A stretch of DNA of 64,000 nucleotides from Weizmannia acidilactici (GCF_008974185.1 NZ_BKZP01000012.1:16841-80840); one strand, 5' to 3'. Positions 18,860-31,204 are shown, numbered from the stretch's first letter. The notes: generated by a model from the sequence alone, not told the origin. Program-made: numbers and translations.

Positions 18860-19306
18860 TCATGATAATTGCTGCTGAACGATATTTCTAACAATCGAAC
18901 CGTCGGCTTTGCCTTTTACTTTCGGCATGACGGCTCCCATTACTTTGCCAATATCAGCTTTCGAAGCGGCACGCACTTCCTCAATCGTTTGTTGGACAAT
19001 TTCACGCAATTCATCTTCAGAAAGCTGCTCCGGCAAATATGCGTTCACATAAGTCAATTCATTTTGGATTTTTTCAACAAGGTCGTCACGACCCGCGTTT
19101 TTAAATTCCTGGAGGGAGTCTTTGCGTTGCTTTACTTCGCGAGAAAGGACCGTCAACTCTTCATCATTCGTCAAACCGTCTTTTCCGAGCTTGATCGCTT
19201 CGTTTTGAACAGCTGCTTTCAGCATACGAATTACGGAGAGTTTCTCTTTTTCTTTGTTCTTCATCGCTTGCTTCATATCGCTATTTAAACGCTCGAGAAG
19301 ACTCAT
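18860..19306 (-). CDS. yqeY: GatB/YqeY domain-containing protein
   Basis: A 148-residue protein homologous to the tRNA-binding tail domain of GatB, the amidotransferase subunit. Its own role is not established, though an RNA-related one is likely. The two halves of the domain are clear: [20 protein letters not shown], and the C-terminal [21 protein letters not shown] signature. The ATG at 19306 matches the family start; AGAGGGTGG is upstream and an extra ATG lies one codon earlier. It follows rpsU by 14 bases in one operon. Confidence 0.94.
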   Translation of the reverse strand: MSLLERLNSDMKQAMKNKEKEKLSVIRMLKAAVQNEAIKLGKDGLTNDEELTVLSREVKQRKDSLQEFKNAGRDDLVEKIQNELTYVNAYLPEQLSEDELREIVQQTIEEVRAASKADIGKVMGAVMPKVKGKADGSIVRNIVQQQLS

Positions 19307-19320
19307 CATTCCACCCTCTC

Positions 19321-19494
19321 TTACCACTTACGTTTTCTGGCAGCTTCAGATTTCTTCTTGCGCCTTACGCTTGGTTTTTCATAGAATTCGCGCTTTCTAT
19401 ATTCTTGCAAAGTTCCCGTTTTGGAAACAGAACGTTTGAAGCGACGAAGAGCATCCTCAAGCGATTCGTTTTTCCGAACGATTGTTTTTGACAT
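19321..19494 (-). CDS. rpsU: 30S ribosomal protein S21
   Basis: A 57-residue basic ribosomal protein that binds near the 3' end of 16S rRNA in the small subunit and takes part in initiation. [20 protein letters not shown] and the Arg/Lys-rich tail are diagnostic. The ATG at 19494 with GGAGGGAGGG upstream gives exactly the usual length. It is transcribed leftward from the promoter at 19560-19588, with yqeY behind it. Confidence 0.97.
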   Translation of the reverse strand: MSKTIVRKNESLEDALRRFKRSVSKTGTLQEYRKREFYEKPSVRRKKKSEAARKRKW

Positions 19495-19559
19495 TTCTCT
19501 TTCCCTCCCTCCGAACACAAACGGTTACATGTCAGGCATGGAAACCCATGTACTTTATA

Positions 19560-19588
19560 AGTATATAATATCCTCCATATTCGGTCAA
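19560..19588 (-). promoter_or_regulatory. Sigma-A promoter for rpsU-yqeY
   Basis: On the minus strand TTGACC (19588-19583), 17 bases and TATACT (19565-19560), 66 bases upstream of the rpsU start. Confidence 0.8.
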
Positions 19589-19710
19589 CATCTGCGCTTC
19601 CATGTCTTGTTGATACCGGCTCTTTTTTTCTGCTCGCTCAAGTCAGCATATGCGGAATGTGCAGATGTTTACATGCTTTTGCCTCATCAGGGGCGCATAT
19701 TTTAAAATTT

Positions 19711-19719
19711 TGTTATAAT
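19711..19719 (+). promoter_or_regulatory. Extended -10 promoter for acylphosphatase
   Basis: TGTTATAAT (TG, one base, TATAAT at 19714-19719) lies 37 bases before the acylphosphatase ATG, with no clear -35 box. Confidence 0.6.
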
Positions 19720-19755
19720 GGATGTAAAGTTTCTATAAAAGATTGAGGGATTACG

Positions 19756-20040
19756 ATGGAAAAAAACGAAGTGGCACACGTCATTGTTTCCGGCAGAGTA
19801 CAAGGCGTCGGGTTCCGCTATCATACCCAGTTTCTAGCAAACCAACTGCATATCCGCGGATGGGTCCGAAACAACGATGACGGCAGCGTGGAAGTGATGG
19901 CGGAAGGGGAACAAAAGGCGATGGAAAAGTTTATCGCGGGGCTAAAAAAAGGACCTTCCCGTTTTGCAAAAGTAACCGATGTCTATATTGAATATTTGCC
20001 AAACCAGGAACATTTCAAGGATTTCCGCGTGCTTTACTGA
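19756..20040 (+). CDS. acyP: Acylphosphatase
   Basis: A 94-residue enzyme that hydrolyses acyl phosphates such as carbamoyl or acetyl phosphate. Both active-site motifs are intact: SGRVQGVGFRYHTQ, whose arginine binds phosphate, and GWVRNNDDGSVEV, whose asparagine is catalytic. The ATG follows GAGGGA. It stands alone on the plus strand between rpsU and the phosphate transporter gene. Confidence 0.95.
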   Translation: MEKNEVAHVIVSGRVQGVGFRYHTQFLANQLHIRGWVRNNDDGSVEVMAEGEQKAMEKFIAGLKKGPSRFAKVTDVYIEYLPNQEHFKDFRVLY

Positions 20041-20152
20041 ACGTCAAGCATTGCATCACAGTTGCCGGAGCCAAACAAGAAAAATAAAGCCCGCTTCATA
20101 AAACAGGCATGTTCTTCCCTTTCTTTCCATATGATCTTACGGGGGGAAGGAC

Positions 20153-21076
20153 ATGCTTTATTCTGTTTGGTTTCTTTTATTGATCATCACATTTTTATTC
20201 GGAATCCACAGGCTGCGAACCGGGCTGTTTGAATTGTCCGGCAACCAGGCCGAGCGTTGGCTAAAAAAACTGGCGGGCACACCATTTTCCGGCATGCTGT
20301 TTGGAACAGCCATGACGGCGCTTCTGCAAAGCAGCTCCGCTGTCATGGTCATCACGGTCGGGCTTGTTTCCGCCAAAATGTTAACGTTCGCGCAATCGAT
20401 CGGCATTATTTTAGGCACCAATATTGGCACCACTTTTACGCTGGAAATGCTGACATTTCATTTATCCGGGCTGATCCTGCCATTTTTGGGTGCAGGCGCG
20501 GTTTTGATCTTTTTCGGAAACAAGCGTTTAAAAAGCGCGGGGCATATTTTGTTCGGCCTTTCGCTTGTGTTTGCCGCGATGCGCGGTTTTGAGGTGCTTG
20601 CCATTCCGCTTTCGAAAACGGCTTTCGTGCAGCATTTGTTTTCCGTTTTGAACACACACGCTATGTCCGCTTTTTTTCTTGGCATTCTCCTTTCCGCCGC
20701 CATCCAGTCGAGCACGGTCACGATCGGAATGGCAATGGGCTTTCTCGGATCGGGCGTTTTTCCGCTTGAAACCGGGATTGCGATTATGCTTGGCGCAAAT
20801 ATCGGGACATGCATAACTGGCCTTTTGGCGAGCATCGGCGCAGGTGAAGAAGCAAGGCTCACGGCTTTTACCCATGTTTGGCTGAATATCGGAGGTGCAC
20901 TTATTTTTTTGCCTTTCCTCCATTTGCTTGCAGACGGGTGCCGGGCGCTTTCGTCCACCCCTGAACAGCAGCTTGCCCATGCAAGCCTTCTATTTAACTT
21001 GATCTCTTCCCTTGCCGTGCTGCCTTTTTCCGAAAACTTCGGCCGTTTCATTGTGACTTTCCACGGAAAAAAATAA
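20153..21076 (+). CDS. Na/Pi-cotransporter family protein
   Basis: A 307-residue membrane protein of the NptA/PNaS family. The two inverted-repeat signatures are visible, ALLQSSSAVMVITVG near residue 60 and AIQSSTVTIGMAMG near 182, and seven to eight hydrophobic segments fill the sequence. It lacks the C-terminal PhoU-like domain of longer relatives. Phosphate import or export driven by sodium is the family role. The ATG follows GGGGGGAAGG. The preceding 110-base gap shows no clear promoter. Confidence 0.88.
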   Translation: MLYSVWFLLLIITFLFGIHRLRTGLFELSGNQAERWLKKLAGTPFSGMLFGTAMTALLQSSSAVMVITVGLVSAKMLTFAQSIGIILGTNIGTTFTLEMLTFHLSGLILPFLGAGAVLIFFGNKRLKSAGHILFGLSLVFAAMRGFEVLAIPLSKTAFVQHLFSVLNTHAMSAFFLGILLSAAIQSSTVTIGMAMGFLGSGVFPLETGIAIMLGANIGTCITGLLASIGAGEEARLTAFTHVWLNIGGALIFLPFLHLLADGCRALSSTPEQQLAHASLLFNLISSLAVLPFSENFGRFIVTFHGKK

Positions 21077-21077
21077 A

Positions 21078-21110
21078 ACACCCGGGCAGGAAATTTGCCC
21101 GGATGTTTTT
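21078..21110. terminator. Bidirectional terminator between the Na/Pi transporter gene and deoC
   Basis: CCGGGCA (21082-21088) pairs with TGCCCGG (21096-21102), flanked by AAAATAAAA on the left and TTTTTAT on the right, so it can end both converging transcripts. Confidence 0.85.
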
Positions 21111-21111
21111 A

Positions 21112-21762
21112 TCAACCTTTGACAATTTGGGTGCCGGCACTTGTGCCGATTCTTGTGGCGCCGGCTTCCACCATCGCAAGCGCATCTTCGCGCGTACGCA
21201 CCCCGCCGGAAGCTTTAACGCCGATTTCTTCCCCGACCGTTTTCCGCATCAAGGCGACATCTTCTTTTGTCGCGCCCCCCGTTGAAAATCCGGTGGACGT
21301 CTTCACATAATCTGAACCGGCTTTTACCGCAAGTTTACATGCCTCTACTTTCTCTTCGTCTGTCAGCAGGCATGTTTCAATGATCACTTTGACCAATGCC
21401 TTTTCCTTCGCTTTTTCGCAAACGGCACGGATGTCTTTTTCAACGAGTTCAAAGTTTTTGCTTTTTAAAGCGCTGATATTAATCACCATATCGACTTCAT
21501 CTGCGCCGTTTTGGATCGCATTTTCCGCTTCGAACGCCTTAGCTTCAGGAGTAGTGGCGCCAAGCGGGAACCCGATCACCGTGCAGACTTTCACACCGGT
21601 TCCGGCCAAAAGCTGGTGCGCATATGCCACCCATGTTGGATTCACACAAACCGATGCAAAGCCGTATTGTTTGGCTTCTTCGCACAGTTTTGTGATCTGC
21701 TCCTGTGTGGCTTCCGGTTTTAATAATGTATGGTCAATCATTTTTGCGAGGTCTACAGCCAT
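21112..21762 (-). CDS. deoC: Deoxyribose-phosphate aldolase
   Basis: DeoC cleaves 2-deoxyribose 5-phosphate to acetaldehyde and glyceraldehyde 3-phosphate in nucleoside breakdown. The 216-residue TIM barrel has the Schiff-base lysine in [13 protein letters not shown], the proton-relay lysine in [10 protein letters not shown] and an aspartate in [10 protein letters not shown] use the ATG at 21762, with AAAGGAGAG upstream; the frame extends to a GTG at 21783 inside the ribosome-site region. It is the last gene downstream of mtaB, here convergent with the phosphate transporter gene. Confidence 0.96.
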   Translation of the reverse strand: MAVDLAKMIDHTLLKPEATQEQITKLCEEAKQYGFASVCVNPTWVAYAHQLLAGTGVKVCTVIGFPLGATTPEAKAFEAENAIQNGADEVDMVINISALKSKNFELVEKDIRAVCEKAKEKALVKVIIETCLLTDEEKVEACKLAVKAGSDYVKTSTGFSTGGATKEDVALMRKTVGEEIGVKASGGVRTREDALAMVEAGATRIGTSAGTQIVKG

Positions 21763-21785
21763 TTTTTCCGTCTCTCCTTTCACGT

Positions 21786-23138
21786 TTACATCGCTTCGTT
21801 TACAGCCGGAAGCACATCGTCCATTACCCTGACAAATTTAGCTTCATTGTACGGGTAACCGGCTTTTGTAATTTTAACTTTTACCAGCTTGCCGACCATA
21901 TCCGGCGTTGCCGGGAAGACAACTTTCAGGTAATTGTCCGTATAACCCTCGTAAAGGCCGCTTTCCGGATCTTCTTTATAAGGCTCTTCCGGAATGACTT
22001 CGAGCACTTCGTTTTCAAATTTGGACGCATATTCTTTTGCCAGCTGGTCGCTCAACGTGATCATGCGGTGGACGCGTTCATTTTTCGTTTCCTCATCAAT
22101 CTGGTCCTTCATTCTTGCAGCCGGCGTGCCTGTCCTTGGCGAGTACGGGAAGACATGGAGTTCCGCAAATTTATGTTCTTTGATAAAATGATAGGTTTCC
22201 ATGAATTCTTCTTCCGTTTCACCCGGGAAGCCGACGATGACATCGGAAGTTAAAGCAAGACCCGGCAGCGCTTCTTTTAATTTCGTAATCCGCTCGGCAA
22301 ATTGTGCCATCGTGTATTTACGGCGCATTCTTTTCAGCACGCTATCAGAGCCTGACTGGATCGGCACATGCATATGGCGGACGATGACCTTTGAGTTTTT
22401 AATGACATCGATCACTTCATCCGTCAATTGGCTTGCTTCAATTGAAGAAATGCGGACGCGTTTTAAACCATGCACTTTTTCTTCCAAATCCCTTAAAAGC
22501 ATTGCCAAATTATAATCTTTCAAATCTTGCCCGTACCCGCCCGTATGGATGCCGGTTAAAATCAGTTCTTTGTAACCGGCATCGACGAGCTGCTGCGCCT
22601 GGCTGATCACTTTTTCAGGATCCCTTGACCGCATCAGGCCGCGGGCCCACGGAATGATGCAAAATGTGCAGAAATTGTTGCAGCCTTCCTGAATTTTTAA
22701 AGAAGCGCGGTGGCGATCCGTGAAATAAGGCACATCCATTTCTTCGTACACGCGGTTTTTCATAATATTTTTCACGGCATTGATCGGCTGGCGCTCTTTC
22801 CGGTACTGCTCAATGTAATCAAGCATTTTCCCGCGGTCCTGTGTGCCGACGACGACATCGACACCCGGGATCTCAAGAATCTCACCCGGGGACGTCTGCG
22901 CATAACAGCCGGTGACGCAGATGACGGCATCCGGGTTTTGGCGCACCGCCCTGCGGATCACCTGGCGGCTTTTTTTATCGCCGGTATTCGTTACCGTACA
23001 CGTATTGATCACATATACATCGGAATTCGATTCAAAATCGACCCGTTCATAGCCGGCTTTCTTAAACAGCTGCCAAATGGCCTCCGTTTCATAATGGTTC
23101 ACTTTGCATCCTAACGTATGGAATGCTACAGTTGACAT
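21786..23138 (-). CDS. mtaB: tRNA (N6-threonylcarbamoyladenosine(37)-C2)-methylthiotransferase MtaB
   Basis: MtaB (YqeV) converts t6A37 to ms2t6A in ANN-decoding tRNAs. The 450-residue protein has the N-terminal MTTase domain with three cluster cysteines ([22 protein letters not shown]), the radical-SAM motif CNNFCTFC and a C-terminal TRAM domain. The ATG at 23138 is preceded by GAGGTGA; the longer frame runs into rsmE and is not used. It is 5 bases from rsmE at the distal end of the dnaK operon, as in B. subtilis. Confidence 0.96.
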   Translation of the reverse strand: MSTVAFHTLGCKVNHYETEAIWQLFKKAGYERVDFESNSDVYVINTCTVTNTGDKKSRQVIRRAVRQNPDAVICVTGCYAQTSPGEILEIPGVDVVVGTQDRGKMLDYIEQYRKERQPINAVKNIMKNRVYEEMDVPYFTDRHRASLKIQEGCNNFCTFCIIPWARGLMRSRDPEKVISQAQQLVDAGYKELILTGIHTGGYGQDLKDYNLAMLLRDLEEKVHGLKRVRISSIEASQLTDEVIDVIKNSKVIVRHMHVPIQSGSDSVLKRMRRKYTMAQFAERITKLKEALPGLALTSDVIVGFPGETEEEFMETYHFIKEHKFAELHVFPYSPRTGTPAARMKDQIDEETKNERVHRMITLSDQLAKEYASKFENEVLEVIPEEPYKEDPESGLYEGYTDNYLKVVFPATPDMVGKLVKVKITKAGYPYNEAKFVRVMDDVLPAVNEAM

Positions 23139-23143
23139 CACAT

Positions 23144-23896
23144 TCACCTCATTAATTCGAAATGGTAAGAAATGGCGGCAAGCGCATATAATGGCGCCGT
23201 TTCTGCCCGTAATATACGCGGGCCCAAACCGCAAGTCTCGAATCCCGATTCTTCAAGCAGGCGGACTTCTCCAGGGGACAGTCCCCCTTCAGGTCCGAAA
23301 ACCATCAGGACATTGTCCCCTTCCGCCATTTTCGACAACGCCTCCGCAAAACGGCGCCGCTCCCCCAGTTTGGCGCTTTCTTCAAACGCAACCAGCATAT
23401 GTTTGTATGTACGGCTTTCTTCGAGAAGCTTTTTAAAGGAAACAGGGGAAGATACGTCCGGTAAATGGTTGCGGTGCGACTGTTCCGCGGCTTCCAAAGC
23501 GATTTTTTTCCAGCGCTCCCTCTTTTTTGCTTCCTTCTTTGCATCCCATTTTACAACGGATCTTTCGGCAATGAAAGGCAGAAACTGATCGGCGCCAAGT
23601 TCTGTCCCCTTTTGGATGACCCACTCCAGCTTGTCAGCTTTCGGGAGGCCGCTTGCAACCGTGATATGCACCGGGAGTTCCTTCTGAGCGTTTTCCCAGC
23701 CGACGATTCTTGCAATGACCGTATCGCTTGTGATTTTTTTTATCTCGCATATGCACGCCTTTTCATCCAAAAATACACAATAAAAGCGGCTGCCTTCAGA
23801 CATCCTCATGACATGGGCGATATGATGGTACACTTCGCCCTGCAGCCGGACTTCCTGTTCCCCGTGATAAAACTGTTTTAGAAAATAACGCTGCAT
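23144..23896 (-). CDS. rsmE: 16S rRNA (uracil(1498)-N3)-methyltransferase
   Basis: RsmE methylates U1498 of 16S rRNA. The 250-residue protein has an N-terminal PUA-like domain and a SPOUT methyltransferase fold with the knot motifs FGPEGGLSPGEV and LGPRILRAETAPL. The start is ATG 23896; a TTG directly upstream is inside the ribosome site. It lies 5 bases past prmA in the chaperone operon. Confidence 0.95.
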   Translation of the reverse strand: MQRYFLKQFYHGEQEVRLQGEVYHHIAHVMRMSEGSRFYCVFLDEKACICEIKKITSDTVIARIVGWENAQKELPVHITVASGLPKADKLEWVIQKGTELGADQFLPFIAERSVVKWDAKKEAKKRERWKKIALEAAEQSHRNHLPDVSSPVSFKKLLEESRTYKHMLVAFEESAKLGERRRFAEALSKMAEGDNVLMVFGPEGGLSPGEVRLLEESGFETCGLGPRILRAETAPLYALAAISYHFELMR

Positions 23897-23900
23897 CAAA

Positions 23901-24839
23901 TCACCCGCGCTTTGCGATTAATGCAACCCAGTCTTCCATCACCATCGTTTCCTCAATGGTGAAACCGGAAGACAAAAGCGCATCTTTCACTACATCTTTC
24001 TTTTGGCGGATGATGCCGGACGTAATAAACCAGCCGCCCGGTTTCACCGTTTTTGCCGCATCTTCGGTAAACCCGATAATCACTTCGGCAAGGATATTCG
24101 CAACGACAACATCCGCCTGCCCATTGATTCCTTTCAGCAAATCATTTTGCTTCACCGTTACACGGTCCTGCATTTTATTGAGTTTGACATTGAGCGTGGC
24201 CGCATGGACCGCAACTTCATCCAAATCAAGCGCGGTAACCCGCTCCGCCCCGAGCATGGCCGCAGCAATGCTTAACACGCCGGAACCGGTTCCGACATCG
24301 ATCACTGTATCGCCCGGTTTCACCGTCCGTTCCAATGCCTGGATGCACATGACCGTCGTCGGATGGGTGCCGGTGCCGAACGCCATGCCGGGATCCAGCT
24401 CGATAATCAGTTCGTCGCTTGATACCGGTTCATAGTTTTCCCACGTCGGAACGATCGTAAACTTCTCGGATATTTTGACAGGATTATAGTATTTTTTCCA
24501 AGCCGTTGCCCATTCTTCTTCATTGACTTCACTAATCGTCACTTTATTCGGGCCGATATCAATGTCGAAAGTGGCCAAATTGGTAATCGCTTGTTTGATT
24601 TCTTCCACTGTTTCGCCTAAAAAACTATTAATGGGCAAATACGCTTTAATGATGACCCCTTCATCCGGAAAATCATCCGGGTCCAATTCGTATATTTCGC
24701 CGAACCGGTCCTCATGCTCTTTCAGCAACTCATTCGAATCTTCGATCACAATGCCGCCCGCGCCCGCCTCATATAAAATATTCGAAATCGCCTCAACCGC
24801 CTCGTTTGCGGTATGGATCATAATTTCCGACCATTTCAT
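23901..24839 (-). CDS. prmA: Ribosomal protein L11 methyltransferase
   Basis: PrmA trimethylates ribosomal protein L11. The 312-residue protein has the N-terminal substrate-recognition domain and a class I methyltransferase core: [27 protein letters not shown] and the NPPF-type motif seen as [10 protein letters not shown]. It follows dnaJ by 22 bases. The arrangement hrcA-grpE-dnaK-dnaJ-prmA-rsmE-mtaB is the classic Bacillus heptacistronic order. Confidence 0.96.
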   Translation of the reverse strand: MKWSEIMIHTANEAVEAISNILYEAGAGGIVIEDSNELLKEHEDRFGEIYELDPDDFPDEGVIIKAYLPINSFLGETVEEIKQAITNLATFDIDIGPNKVTISEVNEEEWATAWKKYYNPVKISEKFTIVPTWENYEPVSSDELIIELDPGMAFGTGTHPTTVMCIQALERTVKPGDTVIDVGTGSGVLSIAAAMLGAERVTALDLDEVAVHAATLNVKLNKMQDRVTVKQNDLLKGINGQADVVVANILAEVIIGFTEDAAKTVKPGGWFITSGIIRQKKDVVKDALLSSGFTIEETMVMEDWVALIAKRG

Positions 24840-24861
24840 GAAATGACCAACTCCTATTTGT

Positions 24862-25980
24862 TTAGTCCCCTTTAAAAGCTTTTTTCATTTTGCCAAAAAA
24901 ATTATTGCTGTGTTCATCCGGGACTTTTCCGCTCGCTTCGGCAAATTCACGCAAAATTTGTTTTTGCCTCTCGGTGAGTTTCGTCGGCGTCACAATTCTT
25001 GTAATGACGTGCTGGTCGCCAGTGCCATAGCCGTGGACGTTCGGCACGCCTTTTCCGCGCAGCCTGAATTTCGTACCAGTCTGCGTGCCGGCAGGGATTT
25101 TCAATTTTACTTTGCCGTGCAAGGTCGGAACTTCGATTTCATCCCCAAGAGCTGCCTGGGTAAAAGCAATCGGGATTTCGCAGTAAATATCGTCGCCGTC
25201 GCGTTCAAACAATTCATGCGGCTTGACGTGAAAAATGATGTACAAATCGCCGGCAGGTCCGCCGTTTACGCCCGGTTCCCCCTGGCCTGCCACACGCAGC
25301 TGCTGGCCGTCATCAATGCCGGCAGGGATTTTCACATGAATTTTGCGGCGCTTTTTCACTTTTCCGGTCCCGCCGCAAGTTTTGCATTTTTCTTTAATGA
25401 TCTTACCGGTTCCGCCGCAGTAATGGCATGTCCTGCGGTTGACAATGCGCCCGAATGCCGTTGTTTGTTCTGTATTTAACGTGCCGGTTCCGTGGCAGTG
25501 CGGGCAAGTTTCAGGATGTGTCCCCGGTCTAGCACCCGTCCCGTGGCATGTATCGCATGTTTCCTCGCGCGGTATCCGTATATCCGTTTCCTTCCCGAAT
25601 ACGGCTTCTTCAAATTCGAGCGTCATCGTGTATTGCAAATCGGCACCCTGCCGAGGCGCATTCGGGTCGTTTCTTCTTCCGCCGCCAAAGAAAGTGCTGA
25701 AAATATCTTCGAAACCGAAACCGCCGAAATCCGCGCCGCCGAATCCGCCAAAGCCCTGGTTCGGGCCCGCATGGCCGAACTGGTCGTATTGCGCGCGCTT
25801 CTGGTCATCGCTTAAAACTTCGTACGCTTCCGAGATTTCCTTGAATTTTTCGGCAGCATCAGGCTCTTTATTGATATCCGGGTGGTATTTTTTTGAAAGC
25901 CTGCGGTAAGCTTTTTTAATCTCTTCTTTGGTCGCATCTTTCCCGACGCCCAACACTTCATAGTAATCCCGTTTACTCAT
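24862..25980 (-). CDS. dnaJ: Chaperone protein DnaJ
   Basis: DnaJ is the Hsp40 co-chaperone that brings substrates to DnaK and stimulates its ATPase. The 372-residue type I protein has the J domain with HPD (KKYHPDINK), a Gly/Phe-rich stretch (residues 70-105), the four CxxCxGxG zinc repeats ([32 protein letters not shown]) and the C-terminal client-binding domains. A 135-base gap containing a terminator-like hairpin separates it from dnaK. Confidence 0.98.
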   Translation of the reverse strand: MSKRDYYEVLGVGKDATKEEIKKAYRRLSKKYHPDINKEPDAAEKFKEISEAYEVLSDDQKRAQYDQFGHAGPNQGFGGFGGADFGGFGFEDIFSTFFGGGRRNDPNAPRQGADLQYTMTLEFEEAVFGKETDIRIPREETCDTCHGTGARPGTHPETCPHCHGTGTLNTEQTTAFGRIVNRRTCHYCGGTGKIIKEKCKTCGGTGKVKKRRKIHVKIPAGIDDGQQLRVAGQGEPGVNGGPAGDLYIIFHVKPHELFERDGDDIYCEIPIAFTQAALGDEIEVPTLHGKVKLKIPAGTQTGTKFRLRGKGVPNVHGYGTGDQHVITRIVTPTKLTERQKQILREFAEASGKVPDEHSNNFFGKMKKAFKGD

Positions 25981-26034
25981 TTCTTCTCACTCCCGAAACG
26001 TTCACATAGAGGTAATTGTAGCATTGACATATGA

Positions 26035-26074
26035 AAAAAGTCAAAGCCGAGAATAGACCAGACTTTGACTTTTT
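26035..26074. terminator. Hairpin between dnaK and dnaJ
   Basis: AAAAAGTCAAAG (26035-26046) and CTTTGACTTTTT (26063-26074) form a perfect 12-bp stem with A and T runs on its ends. Read on the minus strand it ends in a T run and looks like a partial terminator, which would lower dnaJ relative to dnaK. Confidence 0.75.
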
Positions 26075-26115
26075 CCATGGATATCATGCTGAAATGGGCA
26101 ACATTGGTTACCAGA

Positions 26116-27966
<1,851 letters not shown>

Positions 27967-27980
27967 TTATGTAAAGCCCG

Positions 27981-28685
27981 TTACTGATTCACTTTCACCA
28001 TTGACGGGCGGATGACTCTGTCTTTTAACATATAGCCTTTTTGGAATTCTTCAAGGACTACATTGGACGCAACATCTTCTTCCTGGCCCTGCATGATCGC
28101 CTGGTGGAAATGCGGGTCGAATTCCTTGCCAAGCGCTTCAATCGGCTCGGCGCCTTCTTTTTTCAGCGCCTCCAAAATGCTCCGGTACACCATTTCCATG
28201 CCGTCCAACAATTGTTTTGTATGATCGTTTTTCTCGGCCATGGAAAGCGCGCGTTCGAAATTGTCAATAGCCGGAAGCAGGTTCGTGATCAATTCTTGCG
28301 CCCTGTATTTTTCGGCCGCTTCCCGGTCCAAGTTCACCCTGCGCCGGAAATTCTCAAAATCGGCACGCAGGCGGAGGTAGCGGTTTTCGGCCTGTTCGAG
28401 CTCATTTTGCAGTTCTTTTATCGTCTGTTTCGCTTTTTCCAGTTCTTCATTGGCCGGCTGCGCTTCAGACGCGTTTTCTGCCTTCTCCTCTTCAGTTTTC
28501 GGCGCTTCCGCTTTTTCGGTTTCAGCGTCTTTGGTTTCCGGAGCCCCTTCCTTTGTTTCGGCGCCGCCGTTTTTTAGCGTATCAGCCGGTTTTTCCGTTT
28601 CTTTTTCTTCCTCGAAAACCGCTTCAATTTTTTCCTCTGCGGCTTCATGTGCGTTTTCAGATGGTTTTTTTTGTTCTTCTGCCAT
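27981..28685 (-). CDS. grpE: Nucleotide exchange factor GrpE
   Basis: GrpE releases ADP from DnaK. The 234-residue protein begins with an unusually long acidic Glu/Ala/Lys-rich tail (about 85 residues, probably disordered), then the dimerising long helix and the C-terminal beta domain with [18 protein letters not shown] use the ATG at 28685, behind AAAGGGGGTG. The longer frame adds 17 residues without a ribosome site. Confidence 0.97.
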   Translation of the reverse strand: MAEEQKKPSENAHEAAEEKIEAVFEEEKETEKPADTLKNGGAETKEGAPETKDAETEKAEAPKTEEEKAENASEAQPANEELEKAKQTIKELQNELEQAENRYLRLRADFENFRRRVNLDREAAEKYRAQELITNLLPAIDNFERALSMAEKNDHTKQLLDGMEMVYRSILEALKKEGAEPIEALGKEFDPHFHQAIMQGQEEDVASNVVLEEFQKGYMLKDRVIRPSMVKVNQ

Positions 28686-28737
28686 TTTTTGTTCACCCCC
28701 TTTAAAGTATAAACCGCCGGGCATAAAAAAGCACAAT

Positions 28738-28778
28738 AAGAAGGACTTAAAGCATCCGGCCGCGCTTTAAGCCTTCCT
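28738..28778 (-). promoter_or_regulatory. Stem-loop in the hrcA-grpE gap
   Basis: AAGGACTTAAAGC (28741-28753) pairs with GCTTTAAGCCTT (28764-28775), one base bulged. In B. subtilis the dnaK operon mRNA is processed between hrcA and grpE beside a stem-loop, leaving hrcA unstable; this hairpin is in the matching place. Confidence 0.65.
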
Positions 28779-28801
28779 ACTTTCCAATATGTCCATATTG
28801 C

Positions 28802-29830
28802 CTATCGGTGATACAGTTTTGTCAAGGCATTGGTCATATCATTGCTTAAGAAATCCACAATACTGATGACTCGTGAATATTCCATACGCGTAGGGCCCAA
28901 AATCGCGATCTTGCCGACTGGTTCATCCCCGATTGAATAAGTTGCTGTAATCATGCTGCAGTCTTCCATCTCGGAAATCTTGTTTTCTTTTCCAATTTTC
29001 ACGTGGATTCCGCTCGGTACTTGTTTTACAATTTCGTAAAAGCTGTCTTCCCGTTCAATCATGTCAAGCAAAGGCCGGACTTTGTCAAGGTCATGGAACT
29101 CCGGCTGGTTCAAAATATTGGCTTTTCCGCCGACAAAAATTTTCTCGTGGCGGCCGGCGTTGAACATTTTGATAATCGTATTCAGGATCGATTCATAATT
29201 TTCAATATGGCAGCGCAGAATATCCGCCACTTCTTTATGAATTTTATCTTTCAACTCCGAAATCGGCACATTGGCGAGGCGCTCATTAAAAATATTCACC
29301 ATTTTTTCGAGCTGCCCCGGATGGAACCCTTCCGGTAGCGTAATCGTCTGGTTTTCCACGTGCCCGGTGTCCGTAATCATAATGGCAACAGCTGTTTTAT
29401 CGTTAATCGGAACAATTTGCATGTTTTTCAGCTTCGTATCTTTCACTTCAGGGCCAAGCAGGATCGCCGTGTAATTGGTCATTTCGGAAAGAATTTGCGC
29501 CGATTTTTTTACAAGTCCTTCCATTTCAAAGATTTTTTCAGCGAAAATGGAATGGATTTGCGAAATATCCGCAGGCCCGAGTTTTTGCGGCGATAGAAGA
29601 TGATCGACATAATAACGGTAGCCTTTTTCGGACGGAACCCTTCCGGAAGAAGTGTGGGTCTTTTCAATAAACCCGAGTTCCTCCAAATCCGCCATCTCAT
29701 TCCGGATCGTGGCGGAACTGAAAGAGATCCCGCGTTTCTTGGACAGCGTTCTGGAACCTACAGGCTGGGCTGAACGAATAAAGTCATCAATGATCACTTG
29801 CAAAATTAACAGCTGACGATCAGTTAACAA
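28802..29830 (-). CDS. hrcA: Heat-inducible transcription repressor HrcA
   Basis: HrcA binds CIRCE and represses class I heat-shock genes, with GroE needed for its activity. The 342-residue protein has the winged helix ([16 protein letters not shown] and [16 protein letters not shown]) and the C-terminal GAF-like and dimer regions. The start is TTG 29830 behind GGGGTGATGG, matching the family N-terminus. The CIRCE element lies 15 bases upstream. Confidence 0.97.
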   Translation of the reverse strand: MLTDRQLLILQVIIDDFIRSAQPVGSRTLSKKRGISFSSATIRNEMADLEELGFIEKTHTSSGRVPSEKGYRYYVDHLLSPQKLGPADISQIHSIFAEKIFEMEGLVKKSAQILSEMTNYTAILLGPEVKDTKLKNMQIVPINDKTAVAIMITDTGHVENQTITLPEGFHPGQLEKMVNIFNERLANVPISELKDKIHKEVADILRCHIENYESILNTIIKMFNAGRHEKIFVGGKANILNQPEFHDLDKVRPLLDMIEREDSFYEIVKQVPSGIHVKIGKENKISEMEDCSMITATYSIGDEPVGKIAILGPTRMEYSRVISIVDFLSNDMTNALTKLYHR

Positions 29831-29845
29831 CTTCCATCACCCCTG

Positions 29846-29872
29846 TTAGCACTCAATACGAATGAGTGCTAA
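29846..29872 (-). promoter_or_regulatory. CIRCE operator
   Basis: Perfect TTAGCACTC, nine bases, GAGTGCTAA. It is the HrcA binding site controlling hrcA-grpE-dnaK-dnaJ and the genes behind them. Confidence 0.97.
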
Positions 29873-29883
29873 TTTATATAAAT

Positions 29884-29912
29884 AAATTAACAAAATCATG
29901 CGCCATTGTCAA
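29884..29912 (-). promoter_or_regulatory. Sigma-A promoter of the dnaK operon
   Basis: On the minus strand TTGACA (29912-29907), 17 bases and TAATTT (29889-29884) preceded by TGT, just upstream of CIRCE. Confidence 0.75.
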
Positions 29913-29935
29913 TATATTTACATGTTTACAGCTGG

Positions 29936-31069
29936 TCAGCCGAGCAAAAACGCTTCGAATACTTCGTTGCCGAGAAAGCGCCCTTTCCGCGTCAGCCGGA
30001 TATGCCCGTCCACCTGTTCAAGAAGCCCCTTTTCCTCCATTTCCTTCACTGCATCGGCAAAAATTTCGGATAGATCCACTTGAAATTTTTCACGAAAATG
30101 GCGGATGCTAACCCCTTCATTTTTTCTTAAGCCGAGAAACATTTCTTCTTCCATTTTCTCCCGCTTTGTCTCCGGATGCTTCTCGATAACGGGAAGCATG
30201 CCGCCCCGAAGCAACTCGATATATTTTTTCAACGCGCCGTAATTCGACATGCGGACCCCGTTTTCATACCCGTGTGCCCCGGCGCCAAAACCGTAATATT
30301 CTTCGTTGTTCCAGTAAACGAGATTATGGCGGCTCTCATATCCGGGCAACGTGAAATTGCTGATTTCATATTGGCGGTAGCCGTGCTTTTCCATTTCATC
30401 CATTAACAACCCGTACATATCGGCCTCCGCATCCTCAGAAGGCAGATGGAGCTTCCCTTTTCTTTTTAAATGATAAAAAATGGTTTTCGGTTCAATGATC
30501 AAGGAATAGCTTGAATAGTGCTGGAGTTGCATGGACAATGCCTCATCCAGCGTATCACGGAAATCCTCCACGGTTTGCCCCGGAAGCCCGAACATTAAAT
30601 CAAGGCTGATATTGGAAAAGCCAACCTTTACCGCATTTTCAATCGTCCGGTGCACGTCTTCGGCACGGTGCGTCCGCCCGATTTTCTTAAGCAGCCGGTC
30701 ATTGAACGACTGGACGCCGAAACTTAACCGGTTGACGCCGTATTCGTAAAGGATCCGCAGTTTTCCTTCCGACGTCTCGCCGGGGTTCGCTTCAAACGTA
30801 AATTCGCCTTTCCCGTCATACGGCAGGATTTCGCGTATACCCGCCAGCAGGTTTTCAAGCTGGTATTCATTTAAAGCAGTCGGCGTGCCCCCGCCTACAA
30901 AAATGGTGTTCAGTTTTTCACATGCCCCGGCCGCCGTTTTCATTTTCATTTCTTTCAGCAGCATCTCGATATATTCATCCACCGGCTGGCCCTTTAATAA
31001 AAATTTATTGAAGTCACAATAATAGCAAATATGTTCGCAAAACGGGATATGGATATATGCAGCTTTCAC
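29936..31069 (-). CDS. hemW: Radical SAM haem chaperone HemW
   Basis: HemW, long annotated as oxygen-independent coproporphyrinogen oxidase (HemN-like), is a haem-binding radical SAM protein thought to deliver haem to respiratory enzymes. The 377-residue protein has CEHICYYCDF (a CxxxCxxC cluster) and lacks the N-terminal extension of true HemN. GGGTPTAL and the C-terminal HemW domain are present. It lies between lepA and hrcA, the usual order. The 200-base gap before it holds the lepA terminator and no clear promoter. Confidence 0.94.
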   Translation of the reverse strand: MKAAYIHIPFCEHICYYCDFNKFLLKGQPVDEYIEMLLKEMKMKTAAGACEKLNTIFVGGGTPTALNEYQLENLLAGIREILPYDGKGEFTFEANPGETSEGKLRILYEYGVNRLSFGVQSFNDRLLKKIGRTHRAEDVHRTIENAVKVGFSNISLDLMFGLPGQTVEDFRDTLDEALSMQLQHYSSYSLIIEPKTIFYHLKRKGKLHLPSEDAEADMYGLLMDEMEKHGYRQYEISNFTLPGYESRHNLVYWNNEEYYGFGAGAHGYENGVRMSNYGALKKYIELLRGGMLPVIEKHPETKREKMEEEMFLGLRKNEGVSIRHFREKFQVDLSEIFADAVKEMEEKGLLEQVDGHIRLTRKGRFLGNEVFEAFLLG

Positions 31070-31204
31070 TTCATCACAACCTTACTTGTCGGCTTTTTGA
31101 AAAATCCTTGTTATGCATTATCGGCGGGAATACCCGTGATGCGCGCCGGGATATCCCTTCTTCGAAAAATCCCCGGCTTTCCATCGCCGCCCATATTCAA
31201 GCAA

